DNA from: Methanogenium cariaci JCM 10550
GTDB lineage: Archaea; Halobacteriota; Methanomicrobia; Methanomicrobiales; Methanomicrobiaceae
DNA: 60,812 nt
Assembly: GCF_001315945.1 (NCBI RefSeq)
Contig: NZ_BBBG01000014.1
Location: 1 to 60,812 of the forward strand
Reading direction: 5' to 3'
Shown here: positions 45,690 through 55,459 of the stretch, piece by piece
Layout: the number at the start of each line of letters is the position of its first letter
Numbering within the stretch: the first letter of the stretch is position 1
Notes under the pieces: model-generated
What the model was told of the DNA's origin: nothing
Databases searched by the model: none
Seen by the model: the letters and a program-made list of their open reading frames with translations, nothing else
Program-made: the position numbers and the translations under genes

Positions 45690-46844
45690 AATCTCTCTCC
45701 CGGAAAGTGGCGGAGATCGCACCCTCCGCCACCATAGAGATATCTGACCGGGCAGCACAGATGCGGGCACAGGGCATCGATGTCATCGGCCTCTCCATCG
45801 GAGAGCCGGACTTTCCTACCCCCCCGCCCACATCACCCGGGCATGCATCGACGCCCTCGAACGCGGGGGAGACCCACTATGCCCCCCCGTCGCCCGGCAT
45901 CCCGGCACTCCGTGAGGCGATCGCCGATAAGCTGCAGACGGAGAACCATATCCCCCCCTGCACGCCGGGTCAGGTCATCGTCGCCTGCGGTGCCAAGGAC
46001 TCCATCTATGAAGCGATGGAAGCCGTCATCAACCCCCCCGGTGATGAGGTCGTCATCATCGATCCTTCGTGGGTCAGCTATGAACCCTGCGTGCAGCTCG
46101 CAGGCGGAACGCCGGTGCACTGCAAAGTTCGTGAGACGGACTTCCAGGTGGACGACAGCTTCCTTGAGGCCATCACCCCCCCGAAGACGAAGATGATCGT
46201 CTGCAACAGCCCGTCGAATCCGTCGGGTGCGGTGATGAACGATGCATCCCTCCGGCTGATCGCTGATGCAGCCATCGACAACGACTGCTATGTGCTCTCC
46301 GATGAGATATACGAGAAGCTCATCTACGGCAAGACGCATGTCTCCATCGGGTCGTTTGACAATATGGCAGACCGGACGATCACGGTGAACGGCTTTTCCA
46401 AGGCCTATGCAATGACCGGCTGGCGTATCGGCTATGCGGCAGCACCCGAACCCGTGGCAAAACAGATGATCCGGGTGCAGCAGCACACGATCAGCCACCC
46501 GGCCACCTTTGCGATGCACGGTGCGGTGGCCGCTCTCACCGGGGGGGACCAGCAATGCGTCGAGGCGATGCGATGCGAGTTTGACACCCGCAGGCAGTAT
46601 ATCATCGGTGCCCTGCACGAGATGGGTTATGAGACCGCACCCGCAGAGGGCGCCTTCTATGCCTATGTAAAGACCGGCGGGGGGGATGATATGGCAGTCT
46701 CCGCCCGGTGGCTTGCCGAAGCCCATGTGGCTGTCACACCGGGCACCGCCTTTGGCACCCCCCCGGATGGTCCGTCTCTCCTACGCAGCATCCCTCGACC
46801 GGCTGAAAGAGGCGATGCGACGCATCGCTGCTCTCTCAGACTAA
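45686..46844 (+). CDS. Aspartate aminotransferase family (class I/II)
   Basis: About 375 residues: [51 protein letters not shown] after repair, [44 protein letters not shown]-lysine block [18 protein letters not shown] and a C terminus recovered as [19 protein letters not shown]. At least six C7/G7 tracts add residues or shift the frame (45830, 45886, 45952, 46033, 46177, 46683, 46760). Aspartate transaminase is likely. The stop is the TAA at 46842, and a phosphatase-like gene follows after 20 bases. Confidence 0.88.
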
Positions 46845-46864
46845 TACCTTTTTTGGTGGCTGTG

Positions 46865-47321
46865 ATGACTTTTGATCTGCACCGTGTGCTCTTCGTCTGC
46901 ACCTATAACTCGGTCCGTTCCCCCCCGATGGCCGCTGCCATTCTGAACGCCATCGCGGGTGAGCGCTACACCGCAGAGAGTGCGGGTCTCTTCCCGTCCC
47001 CGGTGGACTCGGGTGTGGTGGCCGTGATGCGGGAGAAAGGCATCGACCTCTCCTCCCACCAGCCCCCCCGATCCTTGGTGCCTGTTCGGAGACTGCTACG
47101 GCACCATCATCTTTCTCTCTCCTGCGGTGCGGGAGCGTGCCTACCACATCCCTCCCGCAGAAGAGACTCACATCCTGAATATCCCTGTTCCCGGCATATC
47201 GGGGGCGGACGGACGGGACGGATACCGGCAGCTCTGCCGGACGCTTGCAAAAGCCATTGTCGCATGCTTCCCGGATGACGCCGACCTGCAGCGGTCAGGG
47301 ATTTTTGAGAAAGCATTATAG
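46865..47321 (+). CDS. Low-molecular-weight protein tyrosine phosphatase / ArsC-like protein
   Basis: About 150 residues: VLFVCTYNSVRSPMAAAILN after repair (P-loop C-x5-R-S), YTAESAGLFPSPVDSGVVAV, GIDLSSHQPRSL, then after breaks at C tracts near 46921 and 47066, SPAVRERAYHIPPAEETHI and PVPGISGADGRDGYRQLCR. The second Asp general-acid DP of true LMW phosphatases is replaced by PGISGADG, as in arsenate reductase-like archaeal members. It starts a metal-resistance-like block with two CDF transporters. Confidence 0.8.
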
Positions 47322-47353
47322 AATGCCGGATGCCTAAGGTATCCTGATTGTCG

Positions 47354-48278
47354 GTGGATTACCGGAACGTACGGAAAACCCTCATCATCACTCTTGTTCT
47401 GAACATATCCGTCTCCGTTGCAAAGGGAGTGGTGGGTGCGTGGGCAGGCTCGGTGAGTATGGTTGCAGATGCAGCCCACTCGCTCTTTGATTCTGTCTCC
47501 AACATTGTCGGTCTGGTTGTGGTCCGTTTCTCCGGCATGCCCCCCCCTGACGGGGAACATCCCTATGGCCACGGCAGATATGAGACCATAGGGGCACTCT
47601 TTGTCGGCGCCCTCCTCTTCCTTACGACCGGTATCGTTGCCTGGGAGGCATTCGGACGGTTCCTGTCGGGAGCAGTGCCGGAGATCACCCTGCTCACGGT
47701 CGCGGTGATGCTTGCCACCATCGGTATCAACCTCGGCGTTACTCTCTATGAACACCGGGTGGGGGGAAAAAAGAGGGGGGAGTGCCTTTCTGCTCGCTGA
47801 CGCGAAACATACCTTCAGTGATGTCGCCGTCTCCATATCGGTTCTCGTCGGGTTCTTCTTTATTCGTCTGGGCTATCCGGTGGCTGATGCCGTGGTCGGT
47901 TTTGTGATCGCTCTTTTGATCGGGAGGATGGGCGTTGGAGTGGTGAAAGATGCGATGGGTGTTCTCATCGACACCCCCCCGCCTGATATTGATTATGAAC
48001 GGTTTTCTGTGATCATCCAAAACACGCCGGGAGTGGTCGGGTATCATGATCTCCGGTGCCGGGGAAAGCCCGGTGAGATATTTTGCGATTTCCACATCAT
48101 TGTTGATGCTGGTATCACGGTGCGGGAAGGACATGAGATTGCAGACCAGGTGCGTGACCGCCTCATTGCCGAGTACGCAGGCGTCACGGATGTGCTCATC
48201 CACACCGACCCTGACGATGGCTCATGTATACCGACAGACCTGCCGCCGCACCGGCGTCCCGGTGGCGGACAGGGCTGA
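47354..48278 (+). CDS. Cation diffusion facilitator transporter, copy 1
   Basis: About 307 residues: six-span CDF exporter for divalent metal ions. GTG start at 47354 by analogy with the tandem copy (VDYRNVRKTLIITLVLNISV). Metal-site motifs are MVADAAHSLFDSVSNIVGL (TM2) and LLADAKHTFSDVAVSISVLV (TM5), each with the HxxxD pattern; a cytoplasmic domain ends ITVREGHEIADQVRDRL and VLIHTDPDD. The frame breaks at the G tracts near 47761-47779. It is 100 bases upstream of a paralogue. Confidence 0.88.
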
Positions 48279-48377
48279 ATCCCGCAAAAAACCCATCCGT
48301 TTTGCTCTACGGGAAACTCTGCGTTGCACCGTAAGAAAGCCTTATCTGATGCCGATTCAGAACTATTCTGATTATCT

Positions 48378-49307
48378 GTGAATTACCCGCGTGTCCGCAG
48401 GACTCTCATTCTCACCTTTTTCCTGAACCTGTGCGTATCCCTTGCAAAAGGGATCGTCGGGGCGCTTGCCGGTTCGGTGAGTATGGTGGCTGATGCGGTT
48501 CACTCGCTCTTTGATTCCGTCTCCAACATCGTGGGCCTCATCAGTATCTACGTCGCCGACGCTCCCCCCCCGGATCCCCCCCGGCACCAGTACGGCCACG
48601 GCAAGTTTGAGACCATTGGCACGATGGTGGTGGGGGGGACGCTCCTGCTGATCACCGCGGTTGTTGTCGGATACGAGGGGTTCGGCCGGTTCTTCTCCGG
48701 AGCGGTACCTGATATACAGCCGCTCACCGTTGCGGTGATGGTCGTCACCATCGGGGTGAATATCACCATCACCCTCTATGAACGCCGCGTGGGCAGAGAA
48801 GAGAACAGTTCATTTCTGCTGGCTGATTCACAGCACACCGCAAGCGACATTCTTGTCTCACTCTCTGTTCTGGGCGGGTTTGCCTTCGTCTGTCTGGGGT
48901 ATCCGGTCGCCGATGCCATCATCGCACTTGGGATTGCGGTTCTCATCGCAAAGATGGGGATGGAAATCCTCTATAATGCGCTGGAGGTGCTTGCCGATGC
49001 ATCCGCTCCGATGGATTATGACAGAATTGATGTGATTATGCAGACCACCGCAGGCGTTTACAGCTACCATGATTTCCGCTGCCGGGGGGGAAAACCGGGC
49101 GAAATATTTTGTGATTTGCATGTCGTGGTCGACCCGGAGATCACCGTCCGTGAGGCCCATCTCATCGGCAACCGGGTCCGCGATCGCATGAAGGCCGAGG
49201 TGGAAGGGGGGGTGGTGGATGTTATGGTGCATATCGACCCGTTCTTTGGGAATGCCGGGCCAGCGGAAGCAGAGAAAGATAATGGTGATGATAGAATACA
49301 ACGATAA
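48378..49307 (+). CDS. Cation diffusion facilitator transporter, copy 2
   Basis: 309 residues with the same layout as copy 1: MNYPRVRRTLILTFFLNLCV (GTG start), MVADAVHSLFDSVSNIVGL, HQYGHGKFETIGTMVVGG, LLADSQHTASDILVSLSVLG and REAHLIGNRVRDRMKAE. The whole frame is open, with extra Pro at 48566-48580 and extra Gly at the tracts near 49085 and 49206. The two CDF genes are clearly tandem duplicates that have diverged. Confidence 0.88.
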   Translation: MNYPRVRRTLILTFFLNLCVSLAKGIVGALAGSVSMVADAVHSLFDSVSNIVGLISIYVADAPPPDPPRHQYGHGKFETIGTMVVGGTLLLITAVVVGYEGFGRFFSGAVPDIQPLTVAVMVVTIGVNITITLYERRVGREENSSFLLADSQHTASDILVSLSVLGGFAFVCLGYPVADAIIALGIAVLIAKMGMEILYNALEVLADASAPMDYDRIDVIMQTTAGVYSYHDFRCRGGKPGEIFCDLHVVVDPEITVREAHLIGNRVRDRMKAEVEGGVVDVMVHIDPFFGNAGPAEAEKDNGDDRIQR

Positions 49308-49330
49308 TTATGGGGGGGAGATATACCATC

Positions 49331-50096
49331 ATGACACAGGAGATTCTTTTTGTCTGCAATCATAATGCAGGCAGGTCACAGATGGCCGAGGCATATCTGA
49401 ATGCCCGCTATAGGGACCGGTATGCTGCCTTCTCGGCAGGCAACTATCCCAGTGCATCAATGAGCGAATATACGGTCCGGGTGATGGAGGAAGCAGGCAT
49501 ACCGATGACAGGGCATGCACCGAAATCGCTTGCCGAGTTCATGGACCGACAGTTTGACACTATTGCCCGGCTCTGCGACTGCTCGGGCACCTGTCCGGTA
49601 TTGCCTTCTGCCCGCCGGGTGATTGACCACCCGATCTCTGACCCCCCCTCACGATTTGTGGGGGATGACGGTGATATCATCGAGGGATTCCGGGAAGTGC
49701 GTGACGAGGTCTTTGCATGGGTGGACGAGACCTTCGGTGCCGCTGCAACAGGAGTTGCCATCACCTGGCAGCGACCGGACGGACCGATGCCCCCCCCTGT
49801 TGTGCTCTGTTCTGATACCAACCGCCCATTGCAGGAGGTCATCCGTGACATCCGGTCTCTGCTGGAAAAGCGAGGTATTCCCTGCACGATCACAGAAGAA
49901 AACGGTCCGATGCAGCTCTCCTTTAATGGAGTGCCCTTCGAAAAGATTGTCCCCCCCTCTACGTGCCCAAGACCTGTTCGATGTGCGGCAGCTGTGACGG
50001 ATCCGAGGGGGGGAGTGTTCGGGCGGCAGGCGCTATGAGGGCATCCCTGAGTCCGTGGTCCGCCTTGCTGCGATGCGGGCGGCCGGGCTGAAATAA
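49331..50096 (+). CDS. ArsC-type arsenate reductase/LMW phosphatase fused to a Cys-rich C-terminal domain
   Basis: About 250 residues. The N-terminal 130 residues are a thioredoxin-type ArsC domain: ILFVCNHNAGRSQMAEAYLN (CNxNxxRSQMAE), GHAPKSLAEFM, DTIARLCDCSGTCPVLP and HPISDPSRF after repair. A C-terminal region of about 110 residues (VVLCSDTNRPLQEVIRDIRS, LSFNGVPFEKIVP) ends, after repair at 49952, with KTCSMCGSCDG and a helix to GLK before the TAA at 50094; it resembles DUF2703-like domains. The extra Cys pairs could supply the resolving thiols for reduction. It lies directly downstream of the CDF pair. Confidence 0.75.
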
Positions 50097-50339
50097 TCCG
50101 GACGTTCCTTTTTCCATTTTTTCTGTTCCTTGTGGTGCTGGCCGCAGGATGGTAGATATTCTGGAAGTCAGCTCGTATGCATTTTATTTTTAGGATCTGT
50201 TGGAGAAATTAGGATGTCACATGGTTGGTGTCTGGATATTTGCTTTAATTATCTGAAGTCTTCACCGAATTATAGAAGTCCCTCCCCCCCCTGTTGTAAT
50301 ATCAGATGCCGGATAGGTATTTATGTGCGTAATATCCAA
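50097..50339. other. Intergenic region
   Basis: About 240 A+T-rich bases between the ArsC fusion and the operator-like repeat at 50340. No gene or repeat seen apart from a C tract near 50286. Confidence 0.4.
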
Positions 50340-50367
50340 CAATATGTTAGAATAGTATAACATTATG
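50340..50367. promoter_or_regulatory. Candidate operator/promoter upstream of the DUF2178-XRE pair
   Basis: An imperfect inverted repeat, CAATATGTTA (50340-50349) and TAACATTATG (50358-50367), matching at eight of ten positions when folded, with a direct-repeat relationship TATGTTAG/TATGTTAG. It sits just before GGTGG (50371) and the first start codons of the membrane protein gene. A natural binding site for the adjacent XRE regulator. Confidence 0.45.
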
Positions 50368-50400
50368 TTAGGTGGATCTCATATGAATGAAAAAATAACA

Positions 50401-50954
50401 TGACAAAAATGTGGTGGGGGGGCATAGCATTTGGCCTCCTGGCTATCGCGGCTGCCGTTGCAGCCTGGTTAATCTCAGGAGGTACGGCAGATACTCAGGC
50501 CCTTGCCATCTTGGTAGTCCTCGGAATTTTGATGATTGTCCTGACTGTGGTGAAAGTCCATGCAGGACGCCGCTATTTCCTTGTCATGACTGTACTGGGT
50601 GCGGGGGGGATGGTGGTGGTAGGTCTTCTCGGAATTATCTCGGGCGCTATCCCTGAAGAGGGGGGGCTCCCTTATCACCGGCGGATTTATCATGGCATTC
50701 ATTGGCGGTCTCTGGCTTGTACGCTCAGAGGACAAACGGATCGTTGATGAACGCTCACAGAAAATTGGCAGTTACGGGACAGCATACTCCTGGTATGTCA
50801 CCTTCATGGCAGTCATTCTCTTCTTCTGGATGGATATGCTGGATCTGTTGAAGGTGCAGATATCAACTATCCTTGGCGTACTGATGTTTCTGATGATAGG
50901 ATCCGCCCTCTTCTTCCAGTGGTATTACAACCGGCGGGGGGGGACGTCTACTGA
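50401..50954 (+). CDS. DUF2178 membrane protein
   Basis: About 185 residues, four predicted membrane spans: MWWGGIAFGLLAIAAAVAAW, LAILVVLGILMIVLTVVKVH, YFLVMTVLGAGGMVVVGLLG and, after the break at 50665, YGTAYSWYVTFMAVILFFW and STILGVLMFLMIGSALFF. It ends YYNRRGDVY when the tract at 50936 is repaired. DUF2178 proteins are usually paired with a small XRE regulator, as here. An ATG at 50383 with GGTGG eight bases upstream may be the real start if the A6 run at 50389 is one base short. Confidence 0.7.
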
Positions 50955-50978
50955 TGAAAAATGGGGGGGGATGGTTGT

Positions 50979-51185
50979 GTGCAGACACGCATGAAGGAAT
51001 TTCGGGCCCGGACGAACATGACGCAGGCAGCTCTTGCGGAGGCGGTTGGCGTCCGGCGTGAGACCATCGTCTTTCTCGAGAAGGGGAAGTACAATCCATC
51101 ACTCAGGCTTGCCTGGCAGGTTGCACGGACTCTCGGGACATCCGTTGATGAACTCTTCATATTTGGGGGGGAGGAGGATGAATGA
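50979..51185 (+). CDS. XRE-family transcriptional regulator
   Basis: 68 residues, almost entirely a helix-turn-helix: [40 protein letters not shown] and [15 protein letters not shown]. The GTG at 50979 gives the usual [11 protein letters not shown] terminus; an ATG at 50954 overlapping the upstream stop would cross a G tract. It likely regulates itself and the DUF2178 gene. Confidence 0.85.
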   Translation: MQTRMKEFRARTNMTQAALAEAVGVRRETIVFLEKGKYNPSLRLAWQVARTLGTSVDELFIFGGEEDE

Positions 51186-51253
51186 ATTGTAATGCACCCG
51201 TTTCAGAGATCATCGTACACAAAGAGGATCTCGTCATCGGTGATCTCCTGTTC

Positions 51254-51421
51254 CTATTCATTGTACGTTGCCGGTATTGCCTGCAACGCGGCATATACGT
51301 GGAATGCACCGATGGAGCAGCCAGCGATGAGTGCAAGAAAGAATGGGGGGGCGAAAAATGTGAGAAAGATGATTATGGATATGCCGATGCCTGCGATCCC
51401 TGCCATCTGCATTCGCTTCAT
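51254..51421 (-). CDS. Small hydrophobic protein, possible in-frame TAG
   Basis: 55 residues from the ATG at 51421: MKRMQMAGIAGIGISIIIFL, then FFAPPFFLALIAGCSIGAFH (two spans; one Pro may be a tract artefact at 51342) and VYAALQAIPATYNE, stopping at TAG (51254). The same frame continues for 16 coding-like codons, EQEITDDEILFVYDDL, to a TGA at 51203. Either the TAG is a sequence error or natural stop, or it is read through. The hydrophobic pattern is more convincing than either plus-strand frame. Convergent with the XRE gene. Confidence 0.5.
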   Translation of the reverse strand: MKRMQMAGIAGIGISIIIFLTFFAPPFFLALIAGCSIGAFHVYAALQAIPATYNE

Positions 51422-51469
51422 AATGTACAACCCCCAACCTGTGAATATATTAGTTTGTGAGGAAAATCA

Positions 51470-52120
51470 ATGAGTATTATGATGAATATTGCCGATCTTT
51501 TACTTCGGCCGGCGGCCTTTTTTCCCGGCCACCTTGAGGGAGATAAACCGGATCTGAAGATGCCGTTAGCGATTGTAGTGCTCTCGGGAATTGTGGGCGC
51601 TGTCTGCCGCGTATATGTCCTCGGTGACGATGGCAATGATGCCGTCAGGTATGGAAGGACTGGGTTCGATCATCGCTGGCGTCGGTGCTGTCTTTGCGTT
51701 CATTGGTGCGATTATCTTCTGGATCATCGTTGCCGCGGTCTTCCATGGCATCTCCGCACTGCGGGGGGGAGGAAAGGGGGGGATTTCCAGCGCACCCTTG
51801 CGGTCGTAGGATACGGCAGCCTGCCGATGGTATTCGGGAGTATTATCTCCGGGATAATTGTCTACGTCTCGCTCTCCGGTGCAGACATACGGCCAATATC
51901 CGACCCGATGCAGGCCAGTGCCGTCGTAACGGAGCTCACGTCAACACCTTCGATGATGATGGCAACCGTTATATCAATCCTCTTTGTTTTATGGAGTGCG
52001 AACATCTGGGTGTTTGGTATGCAGGAAGCACGAAACCTCTCCGGAAAAGACGCCCTGATAACGGTCGGCATCCCGGTCGTCATCTACTGCCTGATTCTTT
52101 CCCTTACCTATATTGGATGA
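51470..52120 (+). CDS. Yip1-domain membrane protein
   Basis: About 215 residues with an N-terminal cytoplasmic helix (NIADLLLRPAAFFPGHLEGD) and five predicted spans: IVVLSGIVGAVSAAYMSSV after repair, LGSIIAGVGAVFAFIGAIIF, FHGISALRGGKGDFQRTLAV, GSLPMVFGSIISGIIVYVSL and [17 protein letters not shown]. The P-loop-like FF(P)... and RTLAVVGYGSLPM blocks match archaeal Yip1 family members encoded next to CARDB and ABC proteins. Breaks near 51610 and 51775. The stop overlaps the next start (ATGA at 52117). Confidence 0.8.
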   Translation: MSIMMNIADLLLRPAAFFPGHLEGDKPDLKMPLAIVVLSGIVGAVCRVYVLGDDGNDAVRYGRTGFDHRWRRCCLCVHWCDYLLDHRCRGLPWHLRTAGGRKGGDFQRTLAVVGYGSLPMVFGSIISGIIVYVSLSGADIRPISDPMQASAVVTELTSTPSMMMATVISILFVLWSANIWVFGMQEARNLSGKDALITVGIPVVIYCLILSLTYIG

Positions 52121-53297
52121 TTCAAATGAAATACAAAAATCTGATACCCGTCCTTTTTGTTTTGCTGGCATGCTGTATTCTCCCGGTGACAGCGGCTGAT
52201 TCCTCAATCACGGTTGAGGGTCAGCTTGGTGTTACCAATGTGGTCATTGACCCCCCCGGGGTGTTCATGTATGGCGACAGTGGCACCGTCAAGGTTTCCG
52301 TGACGAACACCGGCACAACGCCTGTTGCCATCGCACGGGCAAAACTCTATTCCAGTGAACTTGACGTTGAGGGAGATGAGAACTATGGGTCCGTCGGGTC
52401 TATCGGTCCGGGCAATAGCTGGATTTCACCTTTACGATAACGGCAGATGCACCAGACGGCATCTACTACCCGCTCTTCTACCTTGACCTGCGGGATGCCT
52501 CCAGTCTGCGTTACCGTGTGCCGGTCAAAGTGGAGAACTCAGGGCTCTCCCTCTCGGTAACTGACCAGCCGGATGCCTTTACCTCCGGGAAAAAGGAGGA
52601 CGTCACGATCATGGTCGGAAACCCACGGGAGAACACTGTGAACGGGGGGGTTGTGATCACCCCGGAGACAAACGGCTATGAGACGACCGAGACTTCGCAC
52701 TTCATCGGCATCCTTGCGCCCGACCAGGCGGCTGAAGCGACCTTTTCTGTCACGCCCTATACGGAGGATGCGATGGAGTTCACCGTTCATTACCGGAACG
52801 GGATGAATGATCATGAAATCACCACGTCGGTGCCGGTCGTCTTCGGCATCGACCGTAAACAGGCGGAGGCCGTGCTCAACAACATTCAGGTGAAACCGGA
52901 AGGGGGGGATCACTATATCATCACCGGTGATGTCACCAATGCCGGGCTGGAAGATGCGAAGTCAGTGGTGGTTACCACCGCATCGCCGGCGACTCCCGTC
53001 GACCCCCCCTATCGCTCCTATGTGATCGGTGCCCTCGAACCGGATGACTTTGCAAGCTTTGAAGCGACCTTCTCGGTTGAATCGGGCACCAAGGAGATTA
53101 CCCTTGTCACGAGCTATAAGGATAAGGATGGCAACCGCTACTCGGACGAGATCGGTGTACCGCTCAGCTCCGCTGCAATCCCTGACAACAGCAGGCCTGT
53201 CGCGAATGATGACCTGCCTCTCGTCTGGATTGTGATCGTTATCATCTGTGCGGCGGTTGTTGCCGGCGTCATCTACTACTCATGGAAGAAGAAGTGA
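52117..53297 (+). CDS. Exported CARDB/S-layer-like protein with C-terminal anchor
   Basis: About 390 residues: signal peptide [20 protein letters not shown], beta-rich CARDB-like domains ([77 protein letters not shown]) and a C-terminal membrane anchor [20 protein letters not shown] followed by KKK. These proteins of the COG1361 type sit beside MacB/LolD-like ABC transporters in methanogens. Start at the overlapping ATG 52117 (MIQMKYKN) or 52126. The frame breaks near 52424, and extra residues appear at the tracts near 52646, 52905 and 53003. Confidence 0.82.
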
Positions 53298-54008
53298 ACA
53301 CCCCCCCGGACTGTGCCAAAACGCTTCCCAAGGATGCGGTCATCCGACTGGAAGAGGCAACAAAGGTCTATTCCCTGCCCTTTGGTGATGTGGTGGCACT
53401 GGACAGGGTCTGTATCGCGGTGATGCCGGGAGAGTTTATCGCCATTATGGGACCCTCCGGTTCCGGCAAATCCACTCTCCTGAACCTCATCGGCAGTCTG
53501 GATGTCCCGACATCAGGGGGATCTCTATATTGATGGCCGTGACACCCGCAGCCTCTCGGATGACGAACTCACCGAGCTGCGGCGGGACCGCATCGGATTT
53601 ATCTTCCAGCAGTTCAATCTGATCCCGCTGTTAACCGTTCTTGAGAACGTGGAGTATCCCATGATTCTCAAGAGCCGGCAGGCGGTGAAGAACAATTCCC
53701 GGGCCCGGGATCTTCTGCTGAAGGTTGGGCTCACCGAACAGATGCTCGCCCACAAGCCGAAAGAGCTCTCCGGCGGGCAGCAGCAGCGGGTGGCCATCGC
53801 CCGGGCACTCATCAATGACCCCGCAATTCTGCTCTGTGATGAACCGACGGGGGGGAATCTGGACCAGGCGACCGGGCGGTTGATCATGGACATGCTTCTG
53901 GAAGTGAACCGCCGGGGGGGCAAGACTATCATCATGGTCACGCATGATGCCGACATCGCGGCCTATGCAGGCCGTACCATTACCATCGTGGACGGGAAGG
54001 TTGCATGA
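53282..54008 (+). CDS. ABC transporter ATP-binding protein (MacB/LolD type)
   Basis: About 240 residues: [20 protein letters not shown], Walker [41 protein letters not shown] (Q loop), signature [19 protein letters not shown], Walker [10 protein letters not shown] and switch [24 protein letters not shown] and RRGGKTIIM each carry one Gly more than the family at G7 tracts (53848, 53914); the frame breaks at 53515 where GGGGG should code within TSGG-LYIDG. The start overlaps the end of the CARDB gene and the stop overlaps the permease (ATGA). Confidence 0.93.
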
Positions 54009-55167
54009 TATTCTTTGAGATCTCCAAACGCAATATCCGCCTGAACTGGCTACGCTCGTTTCTCGCGGCAGCAGGCATTGTGATCGGTGTGGTTGCGATC
54101 TCCTCCATGGGCATTCTTGCAGTTCTCTTACGCTCTCGGTCACGGATTCCCTCTCAACGGTGGGTGATTCGGTCATCGTTATTCCGGTCGTCGGGTCTCC
54201 CGGCCAGAATATGGTGACGACTGATGCCCGTATCACGGATCGGCAGCTCCAGCAAATTGTCCGGGTGGTCGCCCCCCCAATGACGCGGTACCTATCTACA
54301 CCGGTGCGGACCGGATTGAGATCGGGCCGGATAAGACTGTGGTCTCCCTCTATGGTATCAGCCTGAGCAGATCCCTCTGATGGTCGATATCGCCGATGGC
54401 ATTGTCCCCCCCCGCAGCACCAGTGGTGCCCTTGCCGGTGCCACACTTGCAGACGAGTATGATCTGAAGACCGGCAGCCGGGTGAGGGTCGGCAATGAGA
54501 CCGTGCGCATTACAGGTATTCTTGAGGAGCAGGGCATGGGCTTTGATATCAACCCGGACAATGCACTCATCGTCTCCGACCGGTGGTACTCCACGGTTTA
54601 CGACCAGGACGACTATGACCAGGTCATCGTCAAGGTGCGTGACATCAATGACATCGACGCGGTCAAACTCGCGATTGAACGGGCACTCAACCGGAGGGAC
54701 GATGAGGTGACGGTCTACGACACCCGTATGATCCTCGAGATGATCGTAGAGACCTTTAACCAGATCTCTCTCTTCACAACCGCCATCGGCGGCATCTCCC
54801 TTCTGGTCGCGGGCGTCTCCATCTTTAATGTCCAGATGATGTCTGTCACCGAACGCATCAAGGAGATAGGCATCATCCGGAGTATCGGGACAAAGCGTTC
54901 GGAGGTGATGCGGATGTTTCTTTACGAGGCGTTTATCCTGGGTCTGCTCGGATCCTGTATCGGTGGGGGGGTCCTCTCCTTTGCAGGCGGATATATCGCC
55001 GTCTCCGTCATGCTGCAGGACGCGTCCTATCTCTTCTATCCGGAGACGCTCTTCTATATCCCCCCCTACGGATGGGTATCGGGCTTCTTGTCACTCTCAT
55101 ATCCGGCCTGTATCCGGCATGGAAGGCGGCAAATCTCAACCCGATTGAGGCGCTCCGGTTTGAGTAA
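54005..55167 (+). CDS. ABC transporter permease (MacB/FtsX type)
   Basis: About 385 residues. N-terminal [20 protein letters not shown] and AAAGIVIGVVAISSMGILA, a large extracellular MacB-PCD domain (VIVIPVVGSPGQNMVTTDAR, LADEYDLKTGSRVRVGNETV), then the FtsX domain with three spans (FNQISLFTTAIGGISLLVAG, VTERIKEIGIIRSIGTKRSE, FLYEAFILGLLGSCIGG) and a repaired end LYPAWKAANLNPIEALRFE. Breaks near 54127, 54276, 54365 and 55075. Together with the ATPase and CARDB protein it may export or release a lipidated or anchored substrate. Confidence 0.9.
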
Positions 55168-55182
55168 AACAGAATATTTTTC

Positions 55183-55459
55183 CTATTTTTTTGGTCGTTC
55201 CGGAGATTTCTCCGGGAAGACCGGGTGCAGCGTCTGCAGCGCCGGGTGGGCGCTCACCAGTTCGTCCCACCATGCATATGACCCGGTGAACGAGATGATG
55301 GAGAGGTGGGTGCCTGCGTGCATCAAAAGACCGAGGGGAACTTTTTCTCCCGTGGCCCCCCCTCCAGGAAACACGGTTGAGCGGCTTTGGAACACGGGAA
55401 TGATGGTTACCCCCGGCCTGCGTGTAGGGGGGGCCGTCAATTCCGATTTTTGTTTTCAT
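55183..55459 (-). CDS. Unrecognised small protein downstream of DUF2953
   Basis: About 90 residues: MKTKIGIDGPYTQAG (one Pro removed), then after a break near 55425 VTIIPVFQSRSTVFPGGGA, VPLGLLMHAGTHLSIISFTG and YAWWDELVSAHPALQTLHPV. The VTIIPV segment recalls the strand in GerW proteins, but I cannot assign a family. Its ATG overlaps the DUF2953 stop, so it belongs to the same operon. Convergent with the ABC permease, 15 bases apart. Confidence 0.5.
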
